Source of the DNA: Aphrophora alni
Lineage: Eukaryota > Arthropoda > Insecta > Hemiptera > Aphrophoridae
DNA length: 64,000 nt
Assembly: GCA_963513935.1 (NCBI GenBank)
Contig: OY740766.1
Coordinates: 9,849,464-9,913,463, forward strand
Direction: 5' to 3'
Below, piece after piece: positions 49,567 to 62,457 of this stretch. The stretch's first letter is position 1. Every line of letters starts with the position of its first letter. A program made the translations under genes and the position numbers. The notes below the pieces were generated by a model. The model was not told where the DNA came from, did not search any database, and was given only the letters and a program-made list of their open reading frames with translations.

Positions 49567-49606
49567 AATTTCTGATGATGGGATAAAAATCTCGAAACGC
49601 GTCAAG
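49567..49606 (+). ncRNA. Hammerhead ribozyme motif
   Basis: Core CTGATGA (49572-49578), an unpaired T, stem II GGGAT-AAAA-ATCTC (one G·T pair), GAAA (49594-49597) and stem III ACGCGT, with predicted cleavage after GTC at 49601-49603. Stem I is short: TT/AA plus a T·G pair. The core is fully canonical. Unlike the others, I see no flanking inverted repeat. Confidence 0.76.
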
Positions 49607-50506
49607 ATAAAGAAAATAGAGGTTCACTGACGGAAAATTAAGGTATAGTACTTTATTATATAAACTATTTTAACTTTCTAAGGATAACAAATATATAATA
49701 AATTATTGTAGTACCCTCACTTTTTTGTTCTCTGTGATTTTCTATAACTCTTTTGTAACTTGTACAAATGCCAGAATGACTCAAAATATAACAAATAGTT
49801 GTCTTATCGTGTACTGTTTCACGGAATCTGGTCACTAACCAACAAATCCCACCAGCGGGTGGATAAAATATTGTATAGGCGTCAGCATCATAGAAAGTTT
49901 GAATATGTTGACGAGTATACTATATATTTACTACTACTATATTAATGAATGCTAAATAAAAATCACAAACAATTTAAAGAACTTTATTTATTCCCATAAG
50001 TGATGTTTTATTATCGAGTTTACAAACCTGTGATTTAACCTTTAGACCTCTTGTACCACTTCGCACGCTATGCAGGAGCCATATTACGTTTACAAAACCG
50101 ATTTATTTAATATAGGGTAATCAAACGTCGAGAAAGAGAGGTCTACTATTCTATCACTAGTTATTTAAATAACAGGTACATTGTTTTGTTCAAGTGTACA
50201 GTATAATTTATTGTCATTTCTAGGTCCATTGTGTCACTTCACACTAGAAGCTGGTGCTACATTAACGATTTACTAAATATAACTTTTTTTAATATCCCAA
50301 AAGCGAGGTCTACTAACCATTCGCTAGTTACTTACATAACGAGTAGATTGGTTTGTTCTCTATGATTATTTCTAAAACACGAAAGAAAAAAAACAACCTT
50401 GGATGTACTCATCAATGCAAGTAAAATATAAATCGTAACCAGTGACTTTGTTGTTGAATCGTGTTTGATTAAGTAAACGTAATTTTTGTAAGATGTTGTG
50501 TTTCAG
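49607..50506. repeat. Diverged tandem duplication near 50.05-50.37 kb; otherwise empty
   Basis: A phrase GAGGTCTACTATTCTATCACTAGTTA (about 50140) recurs as GAGGTCTACTAACCATTCGCTAGTTA (about 50309). The matching surroundings (CACTTCGCAC...GGAGCCATATTACG versus CACTTCACAC...GGTGCTACATTAACG) suggest an old duplication with a period of about 170 bp. No gene is evident. Confidence 0.45.
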
Positions 50507-50656
50507 TTTTATTCTAAAGGTAATTGGATCGTTTACGTTACCAGTGAAGGAAGAGATGTAACAGTTCTACCAGTTACAACTTCACCGGAAGAGACAGTAC
50601 TAGGACTAGATACAGGAAGTCAATGCCTTGTTTATAGTCCATGTACCTCCAGATAA
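50507..50656 (+). CDS. Candidate short exon, unknown protein
   Basis: A good acceptor (AGATGTTGTGTTTCAG) precedes a 49-codon frame to TAA at 50654. It reads GNWIVYVTSEGRDVTVLPV, then TTSPEETVLGLDTGSQCLVY. The amino acid composition and Val-rich alternating pattern look protein-like and are richer than the surroundings. A strong donor, GTAAGT (50681), lies 25 bp after the stop, which conflicts with a simple coding exon. A partial copy of the donor-side sequence occurs near 50865-50910. Possibly a mobile-element remnant. No family is recognised. Confidence 0.28.
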   Translation, partial: FYSKGNWIVYVTSEGRDVTVLPVTTSPEETVLGLDTGSQCLVYSPCTSR

Positions 50657-51754
50657 TAACAATAAAGACGACGAGACTGGGTAAGTACCATTATGATTCC
50701 TTTAAACTTGTCACCAAGAGAATTCCATTTCATTTTCGTAGTTGTTTGAGATTGGGTTACTTACCGTAATGTTTTCTGTCAACTTCTAATCCACTTTCTT
50801 CCTTATTAAAACATTCCGGAAATAACAGCTGATGTCTACATCCTACGATTATTCGTTTCTATGTATAGTCCGTTAATAACAATATAGACGACTAGACAAG
50901 TATACTCAGATTTTATCTGAATCTTGTAAAGTAGGTTGTAACCAATTCTCTGAAATGAATAGTTTTAACACGTTATTTAACTTATTACATACCCTCTTTT
51001 TAGAGAAAAATACGTACAATTGAACTGTACATTTATAAATGTTCTACAATGATACATTTTAGAGCAAAGTAATCTAGAATTAGAAAAGTTATCTTCAACC
51101 CAAACCATTTAACCTAAAGTTACCAAAAAACTTGCATTAAGATTTGTTTAGACTATTTAAACACTTAGAATTACTATCGATAGTGTTCGATATTGCGGTT
51201 GATTTAACGACTGTGGTAAAAGCGGATGGTTCAGTAATATAATTTAAATTGGGAAGTAGATTGAATTGAAAAATACATGAAAAGGTTAGTTGACATTTTG
51301 AAATTTTTAACAACTAATAAAATGGTTTTGATTAATTTGCTGTCATGTTTAGTTAAATCTAATGTCACAGTACCTTGTAGAGGCGGCGTTCCTTTCTTGA
51401 TAATGTCCTGTCGTTAAGAATGCCTGTGTGCACACGCGAGAACAGCTGCTCTAAACGCACAAAACTAAGTACAATATTAAATCATAAACACATAACAAAA
51501 AACACTTGAGTTCTTCTTATTAACTAAACATGACAATTGTTTCTGAGTCATAAATAACTGAATTGTTGGCCGAAATGCTTATAAAATAAAGAAACTTAAA
51601 TGCGGATTTTTATCTGCGGATGAAGAAATACCGTTAGACTACCTGTTTGAGGTTGAAACTTGGACTGCTGATATGAGACAAAGGATACCCCAAATCAGCT
51701 GGAGATCTCAGACTTCCGGTTGAAACGGAAGAATAAATTATTGGAAACACTTAG

Positions 51755-51792
51755 TTGCCCGATGATGCCGCAAAGCGAAACAATTGTAGCTC
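51755..51792 (+). ncRNA. Hammerhead ribozyme-like motif, C4 variant, weak stem II
   Basis: Core CCGATGA (51759-51765), an unpaired T, a minimal stem II (GC/GC around a 6-nt loop), GAAA and stem III ACAATTGT, with predicted cleavage after GTA. Stem I has only two clear pairs. It shares the C-for-U core change with the motifs at 10.8 and 42.2 kb. A fragment resembling its 3' half (GGCCGAAATGCTTATAAAATA) occurs about 210 bp upstream at 51568, as if from a tandem terminal repeat. Confidence 0.45.
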
Positions 51793-51849
51793 ATTTATAA
51801 TATTAAAACATTTTGAAACTTAAAGCTTTATTGCTTTATTTTATCCTTG

Positions 51850-54800
51850 GACTTAGAATAGTTGTAGAATATAGTCAAGAAGATAAATCAGTATATATAA
51901 ATAAAAAATTTAAAAAAATTCACAATAAATTCAAAACATTATTATTTATAACGCTCTAAATACTTTAAATGGAATGAGACACTACTAGGAGTAAAACCGG
52001 TGACATTACACTAGACTGGCTTTAGTAGTAGTGACACCAGACATGATTATAAATCCGTCTTTACTGTACAGACCAGTCAAAATATTAGTAGTAGAGAGGT
52101 GATGGAATAAAACATTCGTCAGAAATGAAACTCTTCTTTCCAATGATATAAAGATCGTAAAACAATCTAAATATTACTAATTGACATTTGACATTTCGTA
52201 AACGAAACTAAAACAAAACGTGATTGGTTGATCTTTATTACAACTTCGTAAATTGGATATATCTAAAACAATACGACAAATACGATCATTTGGAATAAGT
52301 AGTTCGAAGACGAAAGAAAATTACTATGAAATATTGTCAACTTGTGGTTTTTGAAGCAGTATTAATATTTACAAAAAATATAAGAACAAGGACAATTATA
52401 TTTGTTTGTTTTGCAAAATTCCGTCACGTGTAATTTTTTATAGAATACTGGTATTTAATTTTTACCTTTTGCTGTATAGAATTTCGGTTACATAATTACG
52501 AGAACTAGGAACATTACCTTTACAATGATATATAAAACATTCCGATACAATACTACTTACTAGACTCAAAATTGAATTTAGATTTTTTAGGTTTAAAAAC
52601 GTTTTAAATTTCTTGATATTGTTTAATTTTTTAGATTAAAAACTACAACAGTTAGAAAGATTTGGAAAGGTCAGATCGAAAGATGATGAATCCTGCTATA
52701 GAACAATGTTACTGTAGATTTTTTAGACAGAAATATGCACTTGTCAATATAACACAAAGAATGACGTAAATTTGTGTTTCACAGCTACGCAGTTGTTGCG
52801 TTACTTGAAAGAGAAAACATACACAAATTTTACCAATTTATTATTTATTCCTTTGAGACATATCCTTAAGGATTAGTGGCATCTGAGACGTGGACAAGGA
52901 CGAGGAAACCCTGTTGATCACCAGAGAGATATGGCCAAGGAACTTACCTACGAAAGGGACTCACTGCCAGTTTATAGAGAGATTCACGGCCTAGGTTGAA
53001 TAGGTGAGCAGATTCGTGTGTTAATAAAACTAGATTCGTTATCCAATTCAATAATTTGCCATTGATCTGGATTGAGGATTTAAAGCTCTGATCAGGATAA
53101 ATTATGTTTTAAGTTGTATTTTATAGGAAATATTAGATAGGGATATAAAATGTCAAGCTGACGTAGAACTATTTATAGATCTAAAGTAATTGTAAGAACT
53201 ATAAGGGAATAAAGTACAATTAATATTAATAATCTGAAACACCGAATTTGTTATTGTTTACCATTTAAGACCATGAGTGTTACCAAAAAACACAGGTAAC
53301 CCTCTTGACAATGAATTAAAATACGTACCATAATTAATATGTATTCCGGGTATAATTTTCTTTTCTTCAAAAATATAGCCAACACTTCCACATTGCTGGA
53401 AACTAGACACAAGATGGTTATTTTTCACCAACCAAACAAAACAAATATTCCCCTTTTTCCTTCTTCTAATTGGGTAATACTCCTGAAGTAACACTCATGA
53501 CGGGTTGTTGGGGACAGTTATTTAAAAATCCAGACAAATAGAACACATATAATTTAGTTAGTTTTATTTATTTGTTTATTTTATGTAGAGTTTATATTAC
53601 ATAGATAAGAAAAACCAGTAAGGTGATAATTTAATCACTAAAGTCAGGGGTGTTACTTAAAAGTCAAAAGTGTTACATTTTTAAGGTAACACTCCTGAAA
53701 AATCTAACAATTTGTTTAAATGCATCATGAGAGATGGCTAGAATTTGGAGGTTAGGTCTTATAACCTCCAAATACTGTTAGGTGCTTATAACAGTATTAT
53801 ATTAGTTATAGGCAAAAACTATTTCTAATATTATATGCATGCCTTAAAACTCCCCAAACGAGAAGCAAAAAACTCTTTTGGATGTTTCGGACTGAGCACG
53901 TTAAAATTATAGTTTTTCACCAGATTGAGGTTAGATAAAGGTACTGCAATATCCAGATGATGTTATGGCATGGCTGGAGAAGAGAGAGAACCAACAAAAT
54001 GGGGAAATGAATTTCGGAAACACGCATTAGATATAAAGTTTAGTGTTTGGGTGTTATATTCGATTACTCGCCCCAGTTGGTGTTATTTTGACAAACCACA
54101 GAGAGTTTAATTTAATTTAAATTATATCATCAATTACGAGGGCTCAATTTTTGTTTATTTTACGGTATTTAAAATTTTCTTTCTTGTGAGTGTACAACGT
54201 TCAGAAGAAAGGGAGTGTCTATGGATTCGTTTTTGTTTGTTTTTGGTCTGGCAGATTTAGTGTCAGTATGTTGAATTACAACGTGCAGTTGGACACAAGA
54301 GGGTTATTTAGTACACTGACCTAGATGGGTTTAATGGTATGCATAATTTACAGTGTCCTAGTTAAGATGTGTCTTGGTTTATAACCTCAGTATATAGATA
54401 CATGTAAACCACTGATAAACAACACTGCTTCAAATCCTAACATATTGTCTAATAGGACATAAAACAGTTTTTAATGCAATTTTTGCTGTTCTTTTATGAC
54501 AAATAACCTCAATTTTGAACAAGTACAGAGTGTCTTATGACGACAAGAAAAGAATATTAGGACGTGTTCTATGTATAAAAATAATGGAAAAAGTTTATGT
54601 AAACATATACTCTAAAATAGTTAGTTTTTTATTGATCCGCCATTTTGTATTTTGAACAAATAAATTAATATCATTTAAACTGTAGATGATACAAAATTAA
54701 ATTGTTTCATACTACCTAGGATTTATAAGAAACCAATTTGAGAAAAAAGTATCAACCTATTTCCATTGCTCATTTATATTGAATTAAAACAGTAAACTGT

Positions 54801-56147
54801 ATGAAAAATATAAGAGAGAAAAAAAGATTCCACTAATAAATAAAAATAAAGTTGTCGTTTTAAATTTTTGTGCAAGGCGTAGGATGATAGAGTTATGGAC
54901 AAAACAGTAAAAACATTTTTCGTACAATGTAAATATTTTGTTATTTTTGCTAATAAATTGATGTAAATAAAAACAAATTGATGTGAATAAATTGCCAAAA
55001 GAAAAGAAATACAAGTTACAGAAATTCATAATTTATAAAGACATGGGTGTTTTTTTGTGCAGTTGTTCATTAACCAGTTTATTTTAGGTCGTGACTCTCC
55101 TTTCTCCATACCAAAGGTTGGAAAGTGTCAGACTGCATATAAAACCTTTGTGTCTGAGAAAGATTCAAATCCACGATATCAAGTCCCACTATTGATAAGA
55201 ATAATGACGCCTAACCACTGAGCTAGTATTTTAAATTACACTGTATAAAATTGGCCAAATTATGTTATCATCCAACATCTTTGAAAGCAACAACGAATGT
55301 GCGCAACATCGAGACAAACATCAATCAATGAGAAGTCTTCCATAGTACCTCTCTTCTAAAGTTGCCGAGAGAATTGATTAATTTACGACAAAGTTATCAG
55401 TAATAGTGTGAAAATATTTGTTTTCAATGACACCATGTGATGACGTCTTTCGGTATAATTTCCTACAATTAATGAATTGTTAGTTTAGGATCAAATTATG
55501 ATGTGTCAATTTGCCGACCAGGGCGTAGCAAACTCTCAAGTGAGATGTAATTAAAGTAAAATATTTGCAGAACAAGTATGTTATGTCAATATTGTGTAGT
55601 AAGTGTTATAATTTATAACAAAGCAGTATAAATAATTACTTTGTTTTATTGTATCAATTATTCCTAGAAAATAAATTGGTTTTCGTGTAGTTCGGAAATA
55701 ACAATTCTATGTGCACAATATGTAATATATTTTATAACAATTTACATGAATACGGTGGAACAGACGAAAATATCAACCTCTGTTTAGGTCTCCTGATTTA
55801 AAGTTCTGTTGTATAAAATATGCAAACAATTGAAGATGATGACTTAGTTAATGAAACGACGTCTTGTTTAGAATATTGTATTTATTGCCCAAATGTATGT
55901 ATAATTTTTATTTGGTAAAATTTAAAAGATATTGGTCACTTGGAAATCAGTCAATCTGTCTGTCAATCTTTGAATCACTTTGTACGACAGTCGGCCAGTT
56001 ATCAACCAGTTAATACACCAACAAAACAGTCAAATTGCCAGTCAGTCAATTAGTCAATTTGCGAGCCAGTTGACCAATCAAATAAATATACAGGTAATTA
56101 GACAATTAGATAGTCAGGCAGGTAACCAATTAGTCAATAAATGAACT
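51850..56147. other. AT-rich stretch; minor repeats and a decayed hammerhead candidate
   Basis: Short inverted pairs with ATGAGTGTTAC/GTAACACTCAT frame 53270-53498, and GTCAGGGGTGTTAC/GTAACACTCCTGA frame 53644-53699. At 55826-55872 a hammerhead-like remnant has a good stem I (AAACAA/TTGTTT) and GAAAC, but TTGAAGA in place of CTGAAGA and a poor stem II. At 55945-56145 CAGTCAAT/TAGTCAAT phrases recur irregularly. No gene is supported. Confidence 0.4.
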
Positions 56148-56764
56148 AGTGTGAAATCTCGGCACTTCTTCTTTAAAATCGCGTTTTTTCTATCATTTCG
56201 ATCATTCTTAACAAAGCTAGTGGTTTTTTATCTCTCACAATTCAATATTTACTTCACAATCTTAGAAATGGTCAAATTTGGTTCATATTCAAACGTATAG
56301 AGATATTGAAATCACTCGTGAGGCGCATGCGCACTTTATTCATTTACATATGTTGATAACACTACGACTCTATGATATAAGATTCATGATGACTAGGTCT
56401 CTGAAACCCAGACCTAGTACAAGAACTATAGGTAAAGTAAGGTTATATATATAATGACCTGTAGTTCTTTAACTAGGCGTGGTTAGGTGACTATATACAC
56501 GACATGATTGTTACTAAATGATTCGTAGTTTGACAGTTCTTAAAACAGAATATTTTCGGAATAAAAAACATCAATAGATTTGAATTAAAATTGATGGAAT
56601 CTGTGTCTATATAACCTCAAAATGCCATACAATAGTAATGTTACTTCGCTTTTTTCGGATAGAAATAATGTATTGGGAAACGTAAAAAGTGACTAGCTTT
56701 GTCAAGGATGATCGAAATTATCGAAAAACGCTATTTTGAAGAAGAATCATCGAGATTTTGCACT
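56148..56764. mobile_element. Inverted-repeat element of unknown class
   Basis: Imperfect inverted arms of about 84 bp, 56148-56231 and 56682-56764, begin AGTGTGAAATCTCG and, inverted, AGTGCAAAATCTCG. Both contain TTTCGATCAT and ACAAAGCTAGT. The 450-bp centre has no recognisable coding region. I see no clear target duplication. It is most likely an older non-autonomous DNA element. Confidence 0.6.
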
Positions 56765-59700
56765 TAAATAGATGGGACACCTCTACTGCATATTTACCAA
56801 AAAGAAATATTAAAATTAAAAGCGAAAAGATAATATACAACCATGTTTTTGAACAAACATTGCACAAAATAATAACTGGAAAAACTGAATAACAAATGAG
56901 AACGGATTTTAATTCAAATTAAGCGTGAAGTGTTTTTTTTTTGTTTTTTAATTATGCGTGCAAAATATAATCTTTATAAATTAAATTTGGTAGAGTAATA
57001 ACTTAAATAAGAAGAAATCATAAAACATTCCATTTCCTTATAATCGGTTCTACCTACAGGTTATGATCAAATTTTGGTTAAACGTACCTTCATGGAAATA
57101 GATTTTGTTGCTGTAGAGCCTTGTTATAAAACGGAAATTTATGATAATAGTTTTTATGATTTTGATAATAATAAATAATTTTGGTCAATAACCTAAAGCA
57201 GGAGATTAAACAGAGCATTAATGTTAAGGAGTAAGTAATTTAGCCAACAAATCCTAGACCACAGTAGGCTAATAACTATAAACACCTATATCAATCATTT
57301 TCGATATAGGCCTAACAATTGGTACCAACACGAGTAAGTATGTGGAACCGCTATATGGAAATAGAACAAACATGATATAAGAAAAATTGGTAGTGATATT
57401 TTCATCGATAGGCTTAAAGCCGATCAAAATATTTGGTTCTGTCCATTTAAATTAGAATGTTTTGGTTATTTGTATAACATATGCACTGAAAACGTCAAAA
57501 CTATTTATGCCTCCAACCTTAACACAAGTCAATATAAATAAACGATTACTATAAAACTATTAAAATATAACCTAAAAATTCTAACCTCAATTTTGCAAAT
57601 AAACCTGGAGTCCCACCATTTGAAACTATAATGATATACACAATGACTAACTTGTATCAATCACAAAACATAAATCTACTACATTATAGTTATAGGTACA
57701 AACAGATACTATATAATACACGAAAATAATAATAAACAGATCACCGTATAATGTGTAAATGTACACTGATTAATGTAGCTTACATCATGCACTATCAACC
57801 TGTTCAGATTGGTTGGATGATGCGCGCGCATATTTTTGGTTGACAGTATGACGTTGCTATAAGCAATAACGGTAGGAAAACTAAATATTGACTACAAAAA
57901 TATAAAATTGTATTTTTTGTATGTTACTATTTAACTGTATATCAAAATATAAAACTGTATTTCATACATTTACAAAACGTCAAAAATAACAGTTGTTAAT
58001 TAAAAAAACTTAATTTTTAATTTCTTTGTCATTGACTACAGCCTCAGAAATTTATAATTTTGGATTTTTTTTCCAAAAACGTAATATCTATTCAACCAAC
58101 AAAGAATAATAATTTTGAGTGTTGTAGTCAATAACCTGAAAAATACAATTGATTTAGGTTATCGATGAATTTGGTTAGCTTTTAACTTATAGAAAAATAA
58201 AGAAATATCAACATTTGTCATTAAAAAAGAAAAAATGTCGGTTATAAATTCCTTACAATTCCTTATCGCTTTAAACAGCTTACAATTTCTAAATGTACAA
58301 AATAATGTCTAGATTTTTATAATACTTTATATGTTACTTAAAAAATGCAATACAAATATTAGCTCAGTTTTAAATTTGTATTAACAAGCCCTTAAAATTT
58401 ACCAATTATTTAAAAAATACATCGATTTCGAGATTTAAACTTTTTAGGGTGTCGTCCATAATAATTCACTTCTGTCTTTTGACAGAAATTTGTATTTGGT
58501 TTTTTGTGGTAAATTTGTATAAGTATTTTCTAGGACCCTTTACAAATCAATATTAGTTTTTTTTAAAACTTACATCATAATTTCTCCCTATATCTTAGAT
58601 TTCCTAGAATTAGCACACACCATATTATGTAGCTTTGCAGCTGTATTTTGTATGTCAAATAGAGAACTTTTATATTTGTGACATTGTTTCTCAACAAAAT
58701 ATATGACATCACGAAATACAACTTTATCACATGCATTGACTTCTCTAATACCAACACATAATACTGTCTAACGACAACTTTTCAATAGCACTCGGTGTTT
58801 AAAACCCATTCAATGTACAAGCCAAAAGTAAATTAACCCGGGAACAATAAATATCGCTCATTGGAAGTTTTAATATATTTTATAAATCGTAGTTGTAAGT
58901 CTAATGTGGTTACTGCCTAACATGTGACATGACATAAATATGCAGACCATGAAGTAACAGTAAATAAGTTCAATTGTACAGTTACTGTACGCTTGAACAA
59001 AACACTTACCGAGCTTTATGAATGATAAGCTAGTATTGTCATTACGATTTACTATTAATTGAAATGACAATGGCAGTAAATGTTATAGCAAAACCTTTAA
59101 AAACTGTGATATACTGACCGCTTTATCCGAAAAACATTGCTTCACCTCCACTTTAGGTTGGACTTATACTCGAATTCTTTGGTAACGTATTAGAACAGAC
59201 TACTGCTTGTATTTTACTGTTTTGATATTGCTTTGAGTCACTAGACCTGACGTTATTCTGTCTGGTTGAACCTTGCAGAGTGCATTGAAGAGAAAAAATC
59301 TTGATGAGTAAGAATCGCTGTCATTTATAAACAACATCCTTTCTGCATAGAAACAAACTGTAGAGTATAAATGAATATTGTTTGTTTTTATAACAGAAAT
59401 CGATTTTAAAGAGGCCAAAATAGCCGACATTTAGTAACTTGTAGATAAATAAGTAGAAAAACTGTAAATAACAACGAGATGGAATTGTAAAACCTAACCT
59501 GGGTAAATTAAACTAAAATTCCAACTAATGTGTTACTATTGCTAATATTTGCAAATTTCGGGGTACATTTTTTAAATATTTTGTTTTTACTCTCACATAT
59601 AGGCTATGAGTAGTGCAAAGGAAGTTATGTTGATTTTTTAAGGAACTTTTATGGTCTGATAAGACCAAAAAAGTGTTTAAAAAAAAGATATTTGTTTGTA

Positions 59701-61679
59701 CGATTCTCTAGAGCCCAAACGGCCGGACTGTGTTATCAGTAAAAAAAACTGTCATATATCGGTCATAGGGCTGTCAAAATTTTTAATTTATTTAATTAGA
59801 CTCTACAAATTTTGTTTTAATTTTAGGAAAATGTGAAAATTATTGACCTAAACCAGTGTGCAAAATCTTATGCAACAAACAAATAATTGGCAAACAATCA
59901 AAATGAACCAGGAACATCGTTGTTAAAAGTTGGAACTTTATTCAAATGCAAATTAAGCTGAGGAGATGTTTATGGCACAGTGAATCAAGATTAGCGAAAC
60001 ATTATTTAAATATATAAACACTGTGATAAGATGGTGTCTGATGATGGATCATTTTTACTTTTGTATTGATAACAACCGACTGTTACTGATGATTCTTGGT
60101 AACGATAGGTTTTTTGGGGGGGGGGGTTTAGAGATGGGCGAGTGAGATTGTTTCAGCACTGTTTTTACACTGTTTACTTTAGTTATTTTAAGCCTAACTT
60201 TTAATCTGTGTCTTGGAAATCACAGTTAGGTATCACTAGATTCTTATTTTATAGTTCCAAAAAATGGACTTATATAAATTAACATTATTATAAATAGTTA
60301 GCACAAAATAGTGGGATATCTGTTTACCTTGGACGAATCTGTGAAACTATTTCAATATTGAGAGTTGGCAATTGCATAAAGTAGATCGGAATTCTATACA
60401 GTATTAAATATTATAAAATGTAACAAGAAAATTTCGGCCTATGCTTTGATTTTGTTTTTAGTTATGCCAAGTACAACAATTACTTTTTGGGCCATTTTGA
60501 AATCACAATTTTCCTGATTTCCAACAAAACTAGAAACAGAAGGGTGTAAATTTTCCTAAAATATATTTTTTAACACGTGAAAAGTGAGGTTAACCAAATC
60601 AATATGAAAACAGTTTTACCTTTTCAAGTAATAAAACTGAAACCTTCAAAAGTTCTTCGATCAAATATCTATAGTTACATAATTTCTAAAATTAGTTTCA
60701 ATAAACAGTATAACTGAATATTCTACAGTAGCCTTACCTAGAAATCAAGTACAATTATCAAAACAAACTAGGCCCAAATAAACTACGGTAGGTTTCTTTG
60801 TTTAAACAATTGTTTCATTCAAAGTATACTAACCTAAATATGGTACAACCTAAAAGCTAGAGTATAAATATATTCGGGTACGAAAAAGTTTTACTTTCTC
60901 GAATGATAAAATTGAAATCTTAAAAACCGTTCAACGATAAATCTTGTGAAATTACCACAATAATCTTCACAAAATATTGTAACTTACAAAAGTAGTTCAT
61001 TGAATATTCTATTATAGCCTACGCCTATATACTACACATTATTAAATCACGACTACAAACTACGCTTGAATAAACTATGCTGTCCCTTGTCTACATTTTA
61101 AAGTTAAGTTCATATATAACTATAAATAAATAGACAGCTTCACGAACAATGATCAAATTATTCAAAATATATTTTAGGTTGGGATTTTTCTTTTTAGTCT
61201 ATAAAATATTCATTCAATTCACAATAGAACAAAATAAATATAATAAAAAACCGGCATCTAAATAATCATTAAATGAAACTAGCAATATATCTTCAATTAT
61301 ACAATATTGGAAATTGGATCAGATGACTGTTGTAAGTTAGTTAACACCATATCTTAATAACAGCTGGATGATGTTTTATTTTCTAGAAACAAAGTAATTC
61401 TCTTAGATTCATTCTCGTGGTTCACTTTGTTCAGAGTCTACTGAATCGATTTTGATTAAACACGAACCTAATGCTGTCTTTATTAACTGAATTTACTTTT
61501 CGTGGAACGTATTTAGTTCTATAATTAAAAAATATTATAATAAGAAGTACCAATATAGTTACTTTCTTACTTAACTAGTCGTAGAAGACGTCGTTTGTTA
61601 TGTAGTGGCGCTTGACCTTGACCGATAAAACTTTTTCCCGTCACTTTTAGAGAAGCGAGTAAGTGAGTTACGCCCACCT
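56765..61679. repeat. AT-rich stretch with a diverged tandem duplication at about 60.6-61.08 kb
   Basis: The order GTTTTAC-CTTTT-AAGTAATAAAACTGAAACCTT...TTGAATATTCTA-AGCC is found twice, at about 60610-60790 and 60885-61080, with many differences. This is an old duplication of about 275 bp. A run of about 11-12 G occurs near 60115. No gene is recognised in this 4.9 kb. Confidence 0.4.
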
Positions 61680-61682
61680 TTA

Positions 61683-62454
61683 GGGCCATACTATACGGGC
61701 AGAAAAAACGCGACCGAATGTCGGCGGCAGAAAAGCGTTAACAAGATTGCATTCTTGGTTAATCTATAGTCCAAACTATACGAAACGAATTGACCACGCC
61801 GACAGACGCGTCAACAAGCGGAGAGGCGGTTTTTACGCCAGGCGACACGCGCAAATTCGGCTAGCAGAAATTCCGCTTATCAAACTATACGGACAGAACC
61901 CCGACCGAAAACAAAAGTTTTCTGTGCAGAACCTACAATCAAAACAAACCAAGTTGAGGAATTTACAAGTAAGGTTATATTCAACTATTATTGTTTTAAT
62001 TATGTTCGACACTGAACGGTTTATTGTAGAAGTAGAAGATCGACCAGTCTTTTACGACGTGAGTTGTAAGGAATATAGTAATAAAATTATTAAATCACAA
62101 TGTTGGCTTGAGGTTTGTAAGGCAATTGACGGGGATTGGGATAAAAGTGGGTGGGTTGACCATAGCCTTTCCTTCTCCGTAAACATAACATCATGCAAAC
62201 AACTCAATAAATGTACTGCACCAACACAAGCGATATCTATCTCATCCATTTTGGTACGGAATAAACTATACAAAATAGGTTATAATGTCACAACCAGTAT
62301 TTCGTAGGTCCAAAAAAACGCTCTTATAGTAACTCACCCCGAAATTCGGCGCAGAATTCAGGCCGAAATATTATGCTCGTATAGTCTACGAAAATTCGGC
62401 GGGGATTAACCTGATGTTTCGGTCGCGTTTTTTTCTGCCCGTATAGTATGGCCC
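61683..62454 (+). mobile_element. PIF/Harbinger-like DNA transposon, non-autonomous
   Basis: Inverted ends of about 36 bp, starting GGGCCATACTATACGGGCAG at both termini with a single-A indel, are flanked by TTA on each side (61680-61682 and 62455-62457). A 3-bp TTA/TWA target is characteristic of PIF/Harbinger. The element is 772 bp and holds a MADF-type reading frame but no DDE transposase. Subterminal sequence repeats variants of the end (TATACGGACAGAACCCCGACC near 61885; AAATTCGGCG near 62341 and 62391). GC content exceeds the flanks. Near-identical ends suggest recent activity. Confidence 0.85.
62002..62307 (+). pseudogene. Partial MADF-domain protein of the Harbinger-like element
   Basis: From ATG at 62002 the frame gives FDTERFIVEVEDRPVFYDVS followed by CKEYSNKIIKSQCWLEVCKA and IDGDWD. 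This matches the first two helices of a MADF (Myb/SANT-like) DNA-binding domain, including the RPV-x-YD, W and acidic turn. MADF/Myb proteins are the usual second gene of PIF/Harbinger elements and help the transposase bind ends. After GDWD the homology stops, either at a possible intron donor (AAAA|GTGGGT) or by deletion; the last 55 or so residues look unrelated. The frame also extends upstream to ATG 61747, through TIR-like repeats, which I judge not coding. Confidence 0.72.
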
Positions 62455-62457
62455 TTA

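Noticed and set aside
52885..53000. Short frames near 52.9 kb as an exon
   Set aside because: Two frames are open at once over about 35 codons and neither is recognisable.
61747..62001. Upstream ATG extending the MADF frame
   Set aside because: This part reads through TIR-like subterminal repeats and is very basic; homology begins only at the internal ATG at 62002.
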